A stretch of DNA of 64,000 nucleotides from Enterobacter bugandensis (GCF_900324475.1 NZ_LT992502.1:4588001-4652000), one strand, 5' to 3'; numbered from the stretch's first letter, positions 20,454 through 29,820 are shown. Notes: a model not told the origin generated them from the sequence alone. Numbers and translations are program-made.

Positions 20454-21284
20454 ATGCAGACCATCACCATCTCCTGGTTCGTCCAGGGCATGATCAAAGC
20501 CACCTCCGACGCCTGGCTGAAGGGCTGGGACGAGCGCAACGGCGGCAACCTCACGCTGCGCCTGGACGATGCGGACATCGAGCCGTACGCCGCCGATTTT
20601 CATCAGAAGCCACGCTATATTGCCCTGAGCCAGCCGATGCCGCTGCTCGCCAACACGCCGTTTATCGTTACCGGTTCCGGCAAGTTCTTCCGTAACGTTC
20701 AGCTGGACCCGGAAGCCAATCTCGGCGTCGTGAGGGTAGACAGCGACGGCGCGGGATACCACATTCTGTGGGGGCTAACGGACGACGCGGTGCCGACCTC
20801 TGAACTGCCGGCGCACTTCCTCTCCCACTGCGAGCGCATCAAGGCGACCAATGGCAAAGACCGCGTGATCATGCACTGCCACGCCACTAACCTGATCGCC
20901 CTGACCTACGTGCTGGAAAATAATTCTGATTTCTTTACCCGCAAGCTGTGGGAAGGCAGTACCGAATGCCTGGTGGTCTTCCCGGACGGCGTCGGCATTC
21001 TGCCGTGGATGGTGCCGGGTACCGATGAAATCGGTCAGGCGACCGCGACGGATATGCAAAAGCACGCCCTGGTGCTGTGGCCGTTTCACGGCGTCTTCGG
21101 CAGCGGTCCGACTCTGGATGAAACCTTTGGCCTGATCGACACCGCCGAGAAATCCGCGGAGGTGCTGGTGAAGGTCTATTCCATGGGCGGCATGAAGCAG
21201 ACCATCACCCGGGAAGAGCTGATCGCCCTGGGCAAACGTTTTGACGTTACCCCGATGCAGTCGGCCCTGGATTTATACGCGTAA
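20454..21284 (+). CDS. rhaD: L-rhamnulose-1-phosphate aldolase
   Basis: The 276-residue class II aldolase (E. coli 274) cleaves L-rhamnulose-1-phosphate to dihydroxyacetone phosphate and L-lactaldehyde. The zinc ligands are visible in VIMHCHATN (two His, about residues 141-143) and in WPFHGVFG (third His, about 212). The N-terminal glycine/asparagine loop [10 protein letters not shown] binds phosphate. The ATG at 20454 follows AAAGGAAACACTGT. The products feed tpiA and the downstream fucO. Confidence 0.97.
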   Translation: MQTITISWFVQGMIKATSDAWLKGWDERNGGNLTLRLDDADIEPYAADFHQKPRYIALSQPMPLLANTPFIVTGSGKFFRNVQLDPEANLGVVRVDSDGAGYHILWGLTDDAVPTSELPAHFLSHCERIKATNGKDRVIMHCHATNLIALTYVLENNSDFFTRKLWEGSTECLVVFPDGVGILPWMVPGTDEIGQATATDMQKHALVLWPFHGVFGSGPTLDETFGLIDTAEKSAEVLVKVYSMGGMKQTITREELIALGKRFDVTPMQSALDLYA

Positions 21285-21314
21285 CGCCACAGGCGATAGT
21301 TAAGGAGAATTATC

Positions 21315-22463
21315 ATGAGCTTTATGTTGGCACTTCCCAAAATTAGCCTGCATGGCGCGGGTGCAATCGGCGATATGGTCAACCTGGTGGCGACCAGGCA
21401 GTGGGGCAAAGCGCTAATTGTCACCGACGGCCAACTGGTGAAACTGGGCCTGCTCGACAGCCTGTTTACCGCGCTGGACGCCCATCAAATGTCATATCAC
21501 CTGTTCGATGAGGTGTTTCCGAACCCGACGGAAGCGCTGGTGCAAAAAGGATTTGCGGCTTACCGGGACGCGGAGTGTGATTACATCATCGCCTTTGGCG
21601 GCGGCAGCCCGATTGATACCGCCAAGGCGATTAAAATCCTCACCGCTAATCCAGGCCCGTCTACCGATTACTCCGGCGTCGGCAAGGTGAAAAACGCAGG
21701 CGTGCCGCTGGTGGCGATCAACACTACCGCAGGCACCGCGGCAGAGATGACCAGCAACGCAGTGATCATCGACTCCGCGCGTCAGGTGAAAGAGGTGATT
21801 ATCGACCCGAACATCATCCCGGATATTGCCGTGGACGATGCCAGCGTGATGCTTGATATTCCGGCCTCCGTGACCGCCGCAACCGGTATGGATGCGTTAA
21901 CGCACGCCATTGAAGCCTATGTGTCCGTTGGCGCACACCCGCTGACCGATGCCAACGCGCTGGAAGCGATTCGCCTGATTAACCTCTGGCTGCCGAAAGC
22001 GGTCGACGACGGTCATAACCTGGAAGCGCGCGAGCAGATGGCGTTTGGTCAGTACCTGGCAGGTATGGCGTTTAACAGCGCCGGGCTGGGGCTGGTACAT
22101 GCTCTGGCGCACCAACCGGGCGCAACGCACAACCTGCCGCATGGCGTGTGCAACGCCATCCTGCTGCCGATCATCGAAAACTTTAACCGCCCGAACGCGG
22201 TCGCGCGTTTTGCCCGCGTGGCGCAGGCAATGGGCGTCGATACCCGCGGGATGAGCGATGAAGCCGCAAGCATGTCCGCCATTCAGGCGATTCGCGACCT
22301 GAGCGCCCGCGTCGGCATTCCGTCCGGCTTCAGCCAGCTCGGCGTCACCAAAGCCGATATCGAAGGCTGGCTGGATAAAGCCCTCGCCGATCCGTGTGCG
22401 CCGTGTAACCCACGCACCGCCAGCCGCGACGAGGTCCGCGAGCTGTACCTGGAGGCATTATGA
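21315..22463 (+). CDS. fucO: Lactaldehyde reductase (iron-dependent alcohol dehydrogenase)
   Basis: The 382-residue group III alcohol dehydrogenase matches FucO, which reduces L-lactaldehyde to L-1,2-propanediol with NADH. NAD-binding [13 protein letters not shown] (about residues 96-108) and the iron-site stretches ([27 protein letters not shown]) are intact. In E. coli fucO is in the fucose cluster; here it lies inside the rhamnose operon, 30 bases after rhaD, and its stop overlaps the rhaM start by four bases. It therefore serves lactaldehyde disposal from rhamnose. Confidence 0.94.
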   Translation: MSFMLALPKISLHGAGAIGDMVNLVATRQWGKALIVTDGQLVKLGLLDSLFTALDAHQMSYHLFDEVFPNPTEALVQKGFAAYRDAECDYIIAFGGGSPIDTAKAIKILTANPGPSTDYSGVGKVKNAGVPLVAINTTAGTAAEMTSNAVIIDSARQVKEVIIDPNIIPDIAVDDASVMLDIPASVTAATGMDALTHAIEAYVSVGAHPLTDANALEAIRLINLWLPKAVDDGHNLEAREQMAFGQYLAGMAFNSAGLGLVHALAHQPGATHNLPHGVCNAILLPIIENFNRPNAVARFARVAQAMGVDTRGMSDEAASMSAIQAIRDLSARVGIPSGFSQLGVTKADIEGWLDKALADPCAPCNPRTASRDEVRELYLEAL

Positions 22464-22774
22464 TCCGCAAAGCGTTTGTGATGCAGATAAACCCGGACGC
22501 GCACGAGGAGTACGCGCGTCGCCACAATCCGATCTGGCCCGAACTGGAAGCTGTGCTGAAAGCCCACGGCGCGCACCACTACGCCATTTACCTCGATAAA
22601 GCACGCAACCTGCTGTTTGCGACGGTGGAGATTGAGTCGGAGGAGCGCTGGAACGCGGTGGCGAATACCGACGTGTGCCAGCGCTGGTGGAAATATATGG
22701 CTGACGTCATGCCGTCGAACCCGGATAACAGCCCGGTGAGTTCGGAACTGAAAGAGGTGTTTTACTTAGCGTAA
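22460..22774 (+). CDS. rhaM: L-rhamnose mutarotase
   Basis: The 104-residue protein (E. coli RhaM also 104) interconverts the alpha and beta anomers of L-rhamnose. It starts [18 protein letters not shown] and contains the conserved [12 protein letters not shown] and [13 protein letters not shown] segments of the RhaM/DUF718 fold, with its catalytic His and Trp residues. It is translationally coupled to fucO through an ATGA overlap. Confidence 0.96.
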   Translation: MIRKAFVMQINPDAHEEYARRHNPIWPELEAVLKAHGAHHYAIYLDKARNLLFATVEIESEERWNAVANTDVCQRWWKYMADVMPSNPDNSPVSSELKEVFYLA

Positions 22775-22812
22775 CGGCAAAGCAGGTAATGCAACGCACG
22801 CGTCACCTGCTT

Positions 22813-23751
22813 TTAGCGCAAGGTTCTCAATCCATAAACTACCGTATTATGCTCCCAGATGATGGTTTCGTTCCTCTCTTTCGCATCGTGACAGTACTGT
22901 TCGATAACGGCAATCTGCTCGGGCGATAACGCACAAAACGGTTTCGTATAACGATAGATATTGAGCTCTTCTAGTGAGCAAACGCGTCTGGCATTCTCAA
23001 ACAGTCCTACCTTTTTCATCACCTTAAGCAGATTAATATCAAGGGCTTCGATGATAAGTTCAATCTTGTTTATCTTGACTCTTATCGTATCAATCGCCGT
23101 TCTTGCGTCATTCACGTTTGGCGCTTTAACCCAGATAGGTTCGTGATGGGAAATACGGTTGCGATACTCTCTCAGTTCAAAGATGAGATCGATCAGCGTT
23201 TTTCTGACTTTTTGCGGGTTCGTGTTGATTCTGGCGTAATTTTTAAAGACTTTACTCAATGATTTTGGCCATAAATACCCGTGGTTATCTCGCGGCGCGG
23301 GAGCGTTAAACTCATTATTCAAAACATAATGCCAGGTACTAAAATCCGTTGAGGCAATAATACGATCGTGACTCCATTCCGGGACCGGTTGCACCTGAGC
23401 ATAAGCTCCTCGCCTGCGTCTCATCTCTTTTTTGCGCCATTCCCGGGTAAGGCACTCTTTAGCCTTTTCGATGTTTTTATAGAAATGACACTCATCCCGG
23501 TCTTTTGTGCAGTGAATCGTTTCCCACCACATATCGCCAAATCTCACCCTGGCTTCTCTGTCGACGGCGTTTCTTAAAGAGATCTCAAGGTTTTGGAGGA
23601 GAGGATAAATGGACGCTGCTGCATGCTGAGACCAGATGTATATGCCGTATAATTCGCATTCATTATTCGGACGAAACGTTGTGCGATATCCGTCCAGACG
23701 TATTGATGAGATCAATGAAATAATCGGTTTATAATTAGTAGCTTGCGGCAT
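22813..23751 (-). CDS. Abi-family protein with HEPN-type RxxxxH motif
   Basis: The 312-residue protein resembles the Abi_2 (AbiD/AbiF) family of abortive-infection proteins. Supporting features are an N-terminal aromatic helix region (YGIYIWSQHAAASIYPLLQNLEISLRN) and a central RNRISHHEPIW segment (about residues 196-206) that supplies the Rx4H ribonuclease motif found in HEPN domains. It is visibly more AT-rich and uses rarer codons than its neighbours, suggesting transfer. No antitoxin or partner gene is adjacent; rhaM converges on it. Anti-phage activity is inferred from family only. Start ATG 23751. Confidence 0.72.
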   Translation of the reverse strand: MPQATNYKPIISLISSIRLDGYRTTFRPNNECELYGIYIWSQHAAASIYPLLQNLEISLRNAVDREARVRFGDMWWETIHCTKDRDECHFYKNIEKAKECLTREWRKKEMRRRRGAYAQVQPVPEWSHDRIIASTDFSTWHYVLNNEFNAPAPRDNHGYLWPKSLSKVFKNYARINTNPQKVRKTLIDLIFELREYRNRISHHEPIWVKAPNVNDARTAIDTIRVKINKIELIIEALDINLLKVMKKVGLFENARRVCSLEELNIYRYTKPFCALSPEQIAVIEQYCHDAKERNETIIWEHNTVVYGLRTLR

Positions 23752-23951
23752 TTATTCGTGCTCCCAGAACGATGTGCCGAAGCATACCATAGACCTGTAG
23801 ATACAGTTGACGGTGGATCCTTCAACCGTTAGAATTCGGTCCTGAAAGCCTGTACTGTCTACTTCCCCTTTTTATAGGTTCTGGTTGCGTACACCATAGG
23901 CAAAGCGATTTATGAAACCCACCTCTGGTGGGTTTCGTCGTTTTACAGCGC
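23752..23951. other. Gene-free junction with a strong hairpin
   Basis: No coding frame of quality was seen in this 200-base AT-rich stretch. Near its end GAAACCCACC-TCT-GGTGGGTTTC (23918-23940) forms a 10-base stem. It is followed on the plus strand by GTCGTTTTA and on the minus strand by ATAAATCG, so it may end rafB (minus) or a short unrecognised plus-strand transcript. Neither direction has a good T-tract. Confidence 0.5.
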
Positions 23952-25223
23952 CTATGCCTGATTCGCCTCCACCGTGTTACTTCGTGCAGCAATCTCCCGC
24001 CTGCTGCTCAGCGTAAACGCCGATACCACCGTAATCGCCAGCACGAAACAGCCCAGCATCAGATACGTCTCCTGAAAGCCGATCCGGTCATACATATTTC
24101 CGGCAAAGGCGGAGAGGAAAATCGCTGCCGACTGTTTGGCAAACTGAAAACCAATCAGATAGATGGTGGCCGACAGGCGCGTATCAAACACTCCGGTAAT
24201 GTATTTGAATGCCCCCACCAGCAGGAACGGGACTTCCAGGGCGTGCAGCATCTTGAGGGCGATGACCTCCACGGCGGTGGTGGCAAACGACGAGCCGATA
24301 ATGCGCGTCGCCATAATCACCCCGGCGATCAGCAACGTGTTCTTCGCGCCGATGCGGTTAATGATCCACGGCGAGCAGAACATGATGATGGCGTTACAAA
24401 TCTCCCCCGCCGTGGTGGCAAAACCAAAGGCACGGGTCCCTTCCTGCGGCGTGGCGAAGAAGGTTTTAAAGAAGGTGGCAAACTGCTGGTCGAAAACGTC
24501 ATACACGCAGGCCACGCCAATCACGTACAGGATGAACATCCACATTCTGCGCTGGCGGAACAGGTTGAACACGGTTTTAGCGGTGATCTGCGGCTGGTTC
24601 GCGCCCAGGGCGTTCATCACCTGCGCCGTCTGGTTGGGCTTCGGTTTCGCGACCACCAGCAACAGCATCAGCAAAAGTGCCGCCGCCGATCCCATCCAGA
24701 AAACATACGACGGGTCGATGCCGAACAGGATGCCGCCCGTTGAGGCGCAAAGCCCCCAGCCGAGGCAGCCAAACATGCGCGCCTTGCCGTACTCAAAGAA
24801 GCTGTTGCGGCTCACGCGTTCAATGTAGGCCTCAATCGCCCCGGATCCGGCTGAAAAAACAAAGCCGATATACAACCCGCCGCTCAGCGCGCCCAGCCAG
24901 ATATTGGTTTTCAACAGGGGCGCGAAGACGTACAGGAAAAACGGTGCGAACAGAAACAGCAGCACCGAGATGATCCACAGCAGGTGTTTTTTCAGCCCCA
25001 GCTTGTCCGAAATGACGCCCAGCACCGGCTGGAACGCGATGGCCGACAGCGAGATGCAGGAGAAGACAATCCCGGTATGGGTTTTATTCAGGCCAATGAT
25101 GTCCGACAGCCAGATCGGCAGGAACGGAAAGCAGGTGGCCATGATGAAGAAGTAGAGAAAGAAGAACAGCCCGAAGATCCAGAAATTGGGGTTGTCTTTG
25201 TGGGTACAGGTTGTTGTGTTCAT
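23952..25223 (-). CDS. rafB: Alpha-galactoside:proton symporter (RafB/LacY family)
   Basis: The 423-residue 12-helix permease belongs to the oligosaccharide:H+ symporter group. Residues essential in LacY are conserved: IEAYIERVSR (Glu126), EYGKARMFGCLGW (Arg144), AGEICNA (Glu269), MATRIIGSS (Arg302) and LHALEVPFLL (His322 and Glu325). Adjacent to an alpha-galactosidase, it most likely imports raffinose or melibiose. The ATG at 25223 (MNTTTCTHKDNPNFWIFG) is chosen by family start; the frame is open far upstream without similarity. It is last in the raf operon; rafD (sucrose hydrolase of plasmid raf operons) is absent. Confidence 0.92.
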   Translation of the reverse strand: MNTTTCTHKDNPNFWIFGLFFFLYFFIMATCFPFLPIWLSDIIGLNKTHTGIVFSCISLSAIAFQPVLGVISDKLGLKKHLLWIISVLLFLFAPFFLYVFAPLLKTNIWLGALSGGLYIGFVFSAGSGAIEAYIERVSRNSFFEYGKARMFGCLGWGLCASTGGILFGIDPSYVFWMGSAAALLLMLLLVVAKPKPNQTAQVMNALGANQPQITAKTVFNLFRQRRMWMFILYVIGVACVYDVFDQQFATFFKTFFATPQEGTRAFGFATTAGEICNAIIMFCSPWIINRIGAKNTLLIAGVIMATRIIGSSFATTAVEVIALKMLHALEVPFLLVGAFKYITGVFDTRLSATIYLIGFQFAKQSAAIFLSAFAGNMYDRIGFQETYLMLGCFVLAITVVSAFTLSSRREIAARSNTVEANQA

Positions 25224-25267
25224 TATTTTTATCCTCAACGGAGGGCCGGTTGCCCGGCCCGTCACCT

Positions 25268-27391
25268 TTACACGCGTTCCACGCCAATCAGAATGGCGGT
25301 TTCCGGATCCAGAATCGGCAGCGCAATACCCGCCCGCATCAGCCATTCGCCGCTTGCCGTTTGCGGGGCTTCCATCCACGCTGGCAGCTTGCGCATGGTG
25401 TGCCCGCCCTCGCCCGTGATCTGAATGTTCGGATGATCCAGCAGCGTGATGCGGTACTGCGCGCTGGCGTCTAACCCCGGCATGCGCAGCGGCATCATCA
25501 AGGTGTAATCCGGCATCGCGAGCTGGCTGACCAAAAACAGCCCCTGCGTTTTGTCTTCGCTCACTATACCCTGCGCCAGCGTGGTGGCATCCGGCATGTC
25601 CACGCGCCACTGGGTACCGTGATGAATCACCTCACGCCACCGTTTATACAGCGCGGCATAATGGCGATAGCCCTCACGCTCCTGCGCATCGACGGTGAGC
25701 GGATCCAACTCCAGCCCCATATGCCCAAACAGCGCCGTCAGCCCACGGAAAGCGATGCTGTGCTGGCGGAAGGTGGCGTGACATTTATGATGACCGATAT
25801 GCGCCCCCATCACCTCCGGCGGGAAGAAATAGCTCATGCCGCGCTGGATCGTGTTGCGCTCCAGCGCGTCGTTGTTGTCGGACGCCCAGAAGCGATGGCT
25901 GCGGGTCAGCACTTCATAATCGATTCGCCCCCCGCCGGAGGAGCAGGATTCAAATTCAATGTGCGGAAAACGCTCACCCAGCACGTCCAGCAGGCGGTAA
26001 AACTGGCGGGTCTGCGCGTCGGCGGCGGCTATACCGTTGTGCCCGGGCTGCACCAGCTCGCGGTTCATGTCCCATTTCACGTAGTCAACCGCATGCTCGC
26101 CCAGCAGCCAGCTCATGCGCTCCACCAGGTAATCAAAGGCCTCTGGGATGTTGAGATTGAGCACCAGCTGGTGCCGCCCGGTCGCCTGGGGATAGCCCGG
26201 CAGCGCCAGCACCCAGTCAGGATGCGCGCGATACAGATCGGAATCCGGGTTAAACATCTCCGGCTCGATCCAGATGCCAAACTCCATGCCGAGCCGTTTA
26301 ACGTGACTGATTACCGGCGTCAGGCCGTTCGGGTATTTTTTCTCATCCAGGTACCAGTCGCCCAGCGCGGCATGGTCGTCGTTGCGGCCTTTGAACCAGC
26401 CGTCGTCAATGATAAAGCGCTCCACGCCCAGCGCGGCGGCCTCATCGGCCATGCGCATGATGTACTCCGGGTCGTGGCTGAAGTAGATCCCCTCCCAGGT
26501 ATTGAGGTGTACCGGGCGCGGTTTGTTTTCCGGGAAGCGGATGATGTTGTCGCGCAGGTAGCGGTGGAACTGCTGGCTCATGCCGTTCAGCCCGTGCGGG
26601 GAGTAGCTGGCATACAGGCGCGGCGTCCAGAGCGTTTCGCCCTCTTCAATCGCCATTTCACCCGGCAGGTAGAGCGCTTCGGCCTGTATATAACGGCGAC
26701 CATCGGTTTTCGCTTCGGCGCGCAGGCGGTGGTTGCCGCTCCAGCCCAGATGCACGCCCCAGACGTCGCCCTGCATTTCGCTGAACGATGGCGTACCGGC
26801 GATCAGCGCCGGGAAATGTTCGTGGGACGTTTTACCCCGACGGTTTTCAATCACAAAGCTGTCGTGTTCAAGCGTGACGCGGTGCGGCTGAAATTCCCTG
26901 ATCCAGCGTCCGTGAAAGGCCATAACCTCCTGCGCGCGCTCGGCCACCGGCAGCGTGACGGCGAATCGGTCCACCTGCCACGCCAGCGCTTTCAGGTTGG
27001 TTAACCCATGGCGCACCACCAGCACGCCGCTGGCCTCCAGCGTCAGCTCGCTGGTCAGACGCAGTCCCGCGCATTCATCTTCGGCGGTTATCGTCAGGGT
27101 GTTTACGTCCTGCTGCACCTGCGTGGTTTTAAACACCGGGGAACCGTCCAGCCCCTGGCGATGCCCCTCAATACCGGGCGAGCCAAACAGCCCGTGCCCC
27201 AGCTCGGCCATCAGCGTCACCGGGGAGTCCACATCCAGCCTGCCATTTGCCACCGGCCGCGCCAGCGTAGCGACATTCTGCGGCGAAAAGTGCTGAAGGT
27301 GCGGCCCCCAGTAGAGAATTTCGGCGAACGGTTGGGTTTTTATCACCACGTCAACCGTGGTGCTTTCGAGTCGTAAAATGGCATCTTGCAT
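25268..27391 (-). CDS. rafA: Alpha-galactosidase, GH36
   Basis: The 707-residue enzyme (plasmid RafA is 708) hydrolyses terminal alpha-1,6-galactose from raffinose and melibiose. The catalytic nucleophile is Asp441 in VKWDMNRE and the general acid/base is Asp491 in SCSSGGGRIDYE, both standard for glycoside hydrolase family 36. There is no signal peptide, so it acts in the cytoplasm on sugar brought in by RafB. The ATG at 27391 (MQDAILRLEST) follows AGGAGATGTCTG. Twin operators lie just upstream. Confidence 0.95.
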   Translation of the reverse strand: MQDAILRLESTTVDVVIKTQPFAEILYWGPHLQHFSPQNVATLARPVANGRLDVDSPVTLMAELGHGLFGSPGIEGHRQGLDGSPVFKTTQVQQDVNTLTITAEDECAGLRLTSELTLEASGVLVVRHGLTNLKALAWQVDRFAVTLPVAERAQEVMAFHGRWIREFQPHRVTLEHDSFVIENRRGKTSHEHFPALIAGTPSFSEMQGDVWGVHLGWSGNHRLRAEAKTDGRRYIQAEALYLPGEMAIEEGETLWTPRLYASYSPHGLNGMSQQFHRYLRDNIIRFPENKPRPVHLNTWEGIYFSHDPEYIMRMADEAAALGVERFIIDDGWFKGRNDDHAALGDWYLDEKKYPNGLTPVISHVKRLGMEFGIWIEPEMFNPDSDLYRAHPDWVLALPGYPQATGRHQLVLNLNIPEAFDYLVERMSWLLGEHAVDYVKWDMNRELVQPGHNGIAAADAQTRQFYRLLDVLGERFPHIEFESCSSGGGRIDYEVLTRSHRFWASDNNDALERNTIQRGMSYFFPPEVMGAHIGHHKCHATFRQHSIAFRGLTALFGHMGLELDPLTVDAQEREGYRHYAALYKRWREVIHHGTQWRVDMPDATTLAQGIVSEDKTQGLFLVSQLAMPDYTLMMPLRMPGLDASAQYRITLLDHPNIQITGEGGHTMRKLPAWMEAPQTASGEWLMRAGIALPILDPETAILIGVERV

Positions 27392-27429
27392 CAGACATCT
27401 CCTGTCGTCGGGATGTCTTGAGTGTTGAT

Positions 27430-27464
27430 CCGAAACGTTTCGGATACAAACCAAAACGTTTCGG
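27430..27464. promoter_or_regulatory. Twin RafR operators
   Basis: Two palindromes with the LacI-type core AAACGTTT occur at 27430-27443 (CCGAAACGTTTCGG, perfect) and 27451-27464 (CCAAAACGTTTCGG, one arm base changed). Their centres are 21 bases apart, two helical turns, putting both on the same DNA face upstream of rafA. This arrangement resembles that described for the plasmid raf operon. Confidence 0.88.
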
Positions 27465-27495
27465 ATCTGTGATCGGGTTTGGAAATTTACGCGGT

Positions 27496-28491
27496 TTAGG
27501 CCGTCTGGCCCGGGAAGAATTCGGGCTGCCAGAGCACCTGGAGCCGTTCGACGTCGTCGCCGTTAATCAGCTGGCGCACCATATCGGCAATCTGTTTCCC
27601 GACGCCCTGACGAGTGGACTGGATAACTGCCGCCACGTCAGCATCAACGATGCTGTCCTGTGGAAGTCCGTCATAAACCACCAGCGCAACGGCGTTCTCG
27701 CCTGTCAGGCGGCCCAGTTCCGCCAGCGCCATCGCCGCGCCGTCGCCGTGGGTGTTGCAGTCTGTAATTATGGCCGTGGGGGGCTGCGGCAGGGAGAGAA
27801 GTTCTTTCGTGGTGGCATACCCCACGCGGCGCGAAGGGGGCATAGCGCGCAGCCATTCGCTGGAGAGCCCGGCTTCCCGCAGCGCGTCCAGGTAGCCCTG
27901 TCGCCGCTGGGTGATGAATGCCTGATTATTGCTTTCGCCCAGCAGGGCGATGCGCTGATGGCCTTTCTCAATCAGCCAGCGGGTGGCCTGGTACGTGCCA
28001 GCATAGTTGTCGAAGTCGAACCATGCGTACGGCTGCGGCAGCTGACTGCGGCCAAGCGCCAGAAAAGGGAATCCGACGGCCTGCAGCTGTTCAAGTCGCG
28101 GATCGCGATCAAGCGTGTGGGCCACAATCAGCGCATCCACGCGGCGGCTTTGCACCATGCGCATATAGCTGTGCTTATCCGCCAGATCATCGTCGGCGAT
28201 GAGCAGCAGGTCGATCTCATGTCGCGCCAGTTCGTGGCTAATTTCGCCGACCATGTCCATAAAAACGCTGTTATTGAGCGGAACAGGATGCACTGGAAAA
28301 ACGAGGCCGACGGCATCGATTTTGCCCATCTTCAGGCGGCGTGCAAACGTATTAGGTCGGTAACCACGGCGCTGGGCCTCCGCCTCCACGCGGGCGCGCG
28401 TCTCAGCAGAAACATCGTCATACCCGTTGAGGGCGCGGCTGACGGTAGTGACGGACAGCCCCAGTTCTTTAGCAATGGCTTTGAGCGACAT
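27496..28491 (-). CDS. rafR: LacI-family repressor of the raf operon
   Basis: The 331-residue regulator has the N-terminal LacI helix-turn-helix (MSLKAIAKELGLSVTTVSRALNG, residues 1-23) with hinge EAQRRGYRPN, and a periplasmic-binding-protein-like ligand domain. It should repress rafAB from the twin operators, with an alpha-galactoside or melibiose as inducer, as in the plasmid-borne operon. It lies upstream of rafA on the same strand with the operators between, so it may also autoregulate through read-through. The gene ahead of it ends 17 bases before its start. Confidence 0.9.
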   Translation of the reverse strand: MSLKAIAKELGLSVTTVSRALNGYDDVSAETRARVEAEAQRRGYRPNTFARRLKMGKIDAVGLVFPVHPVPLNNSVFMDMVGEISHELARHEIDLLLIADDDLADKHSYMRMVQSRRVDALIVAHTLDRDPRLEQLQAVGFPFLALGRSQLPQPYAWFDFDNYAGTYQATRWLIEKGHQRIALLGESNNQAFITQRRQGYLDALREAGLSSEWLRAMPPSRRVGYATTKELLSLPQPPTAIITDCNTHGDGAAMALAELGRLTGENAVALVVYDGLPQDSIVDADVAAVIQSTRQGVGKQIADMVRQLINGDDVERLQVLWQPEFFPGQTA

Positions 28492-28508
28492 GATTTTCCG
28501 TATCTTCG

Positions 28509-29057
28509 TTAATTTTGTTCCGCCACCAGAAGGGCGTGGGTGTCTGGCTCCAGCGCCTTAAAGATATGCGGCTGATCGGCAGGGTAGCAAATGTAATCGC
28601 CCGGGCCGAGTTCTTCCGCCGCGTCGATCAGGCCGACCATCGCCCGCCCCTGGGTCACGATAATATGCTCAACCGACCCCGGCGGATGCGGCTGGGAAAT
28701 ACGGTCTGCGCCCGGCTGCGTCAGCAGCAGATAGATATCACGACGCGCGCCCGGCGGACACGCCGCCAGCAAAATCGCCTCGTAGTTTGCCTGTCCGGCA
28801 ACCACCTTGGTGCCCTCGCCGCGGCGGATCACCTGCGTGACGGGCTGCTGCGGCTCCAGTAACCGGGCAAACGGGATATCCAGCGCCACGCAAAGCGACC
28901 AGAGCGTTTCCAGGCTAGGATTGCCGTTGCCAGACTCCAGTTGAGAAAGCGTAGATTTGGCGATCCCGGCACGGCGGGCAATTTCCGCCAGTGACAGCCC
29001 GGTTCGCAGGCGTTCCCGCACCAGGCTTTTGGCGATCACGCTGATTGGCTGCGTCAT
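28509..29057 (-). CDS. XRE-type regulator with C-terminal cupin
   Basis: The 182-residue protein combines an N-terminal Cro/C1 helix-turn-helix (LSLAEIARRAGIAKSTLSQLE) with a C-terminal cupin barrel (SVEHIIVTQGRAMVGL, then ELGPGDYICYPADQPH). Such two-domain regulators sense small molecules. It is divergent from azlCD, with a CGTTC-rich palindrome in the gap, so it probably controls that exporter. The ATG at 29057 is preferred over an in-frame start six codons upstream. Confidence 0.85.
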   Translation of the reverse strand: MTQPISVIAKSLVRERLRTGLSLAEIARRAGIAKSTLSQLESGNGNPSLETLWSLCVALDIPFARLLEPQQPVTQVIRRGEGTKVVAGQANYEAILLAACPPGARRDIYLLLTQPGADRISQPHPPGSVEHIIVTQGRAMVGLIDAAEELGPGDYICYPADQPHIFKALEPDTHALLVAEQN

Positions 29058-29083
29058 AAAAACGGCCTCTTTCACTCTATAAC

Positions 29084-29096
29084 GAACGATTCGTTC
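29084..29096. promoter_or_regulatory. Palindromic operator candidate for the XRE-cupin regulator
   Basis: GAACGA-T-TCGTTC is a perfect 13-base palindrome, and further CGTTC half-sites occur near 29120 and 29140 in the same 103-base divergent gap. The spacing and position suggest an operator shared by the regulator and azlC. Confidence 0.55.
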
Positions 29097-29160
29097 ATCT
29101 TGTAAAACGATTTTGATGCGTTCATTATAATGGAAATACGTTCGATATGGCTAAAATGAT

Positions 29161-29820
29161 ATGAAGAATCCCCTCTCTTGCCTGAAAGGCGACACGATAA
29201 AAGCGATAATTTTGGTCTGCCTCGCGGTAGGCGTGGTCGGCATGTCTTACGGCTCCCTGGCGATGGCCTACGGTTTTCCGCTGTGGGTGCCGTTTGTGCT
29301 TTCCCTCACGGTGCTGGCGGGCGCATCCGAGTTTATGTTTATCGGTATTGTGGCAAGCGGAGGTAACCCGCTGGCGGCAGCGGCCGCCGGTTTGCTGGTC
29401 AACGCGCGCCATGTGCCGTTTGGCGTGACGGTGCGTGAACTGGTGGGCAAACGGGGTTTGAGCTATCTCGGCTATCACATCATGAACGATGAAAGCGTGG
29501 TGTTTGGCCTGTCGCAAAAAACGCCCGAGCAGCGTAAAGCGGCCTACTGGCTGTGCGGTTTAGGCGTGGCGATTATCTGGCCGGTGGGGGCGCTGCTGGG
29601 TGCCATGGTCGGTAAACTGCTGCCGGACCCGGAGACCATCGGGCTGGACGCGGTGTTTCCGGCGATCCTGCTGGCGTTAGTGGTACCCGCGTTTAAAAAC
29701 CGTACCACGCTTATCCGCGCCTGCAGCGGTGCCGCGCTATCACTGGCTGCCGTGCCGTTTGCCCCGGTGGGTTTACCGGTTCTGCTCTCGTTACTCGGTC
29801 TCGCTGCGAGGAAAAAATAA
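29161..29820 (+). CDS. azlC: AzlC-family branched-chain amino-acid exporter, large subunit
   Basis: The 219-residue membrane protein shows the AzlC/YgaZ pattern: GMSYGSLAMAYGFPLWVPF, SLTVLAGASEFMFIGIVASGG and LLVNARHVPFGVTV. AzlC works with the small AzlD subunit to export branched-chain amino acids (valine in E. coli YgaZH). It overlaps azlD by one base (TAATG). The Shine-Dalgarno sequence is weak. The actual substrate here is inferred. Confidence 0.88.
   Translation: MKNPLSCLKGDTIKAIILVCLAVGVVGMSYGSLAMAYGFPLWVPFVLSLTVLAGASEFMFIGIVASGGNPLAAAAAGLLVNARHVPFGVTVRELVGKRGLSYLGYHIMNDESVVFGLSQKTPEQRKAAYWLCGLGVAIIWPVGALLGAMVGKLLPDPETIGLDAVFPAILLALVVPAFKNRTTLIRACSGAALSLAAVPFAPVGLPVLLSLLGLAARKK

Noticed and set aside
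23752..23951. A tRNA remnant or attachment site at the raf/Abi junction
   Set aside because: No cloverleaf, no terminal CCA and no matching direct repeat at the other end were found.
23952..25610. A longer rafB starting near 25610
   Set aside because: The extension overlaps rafA on the same strand in another frame and lacks permease similarity; MNTTTCTHKD at 25223 is the family start.
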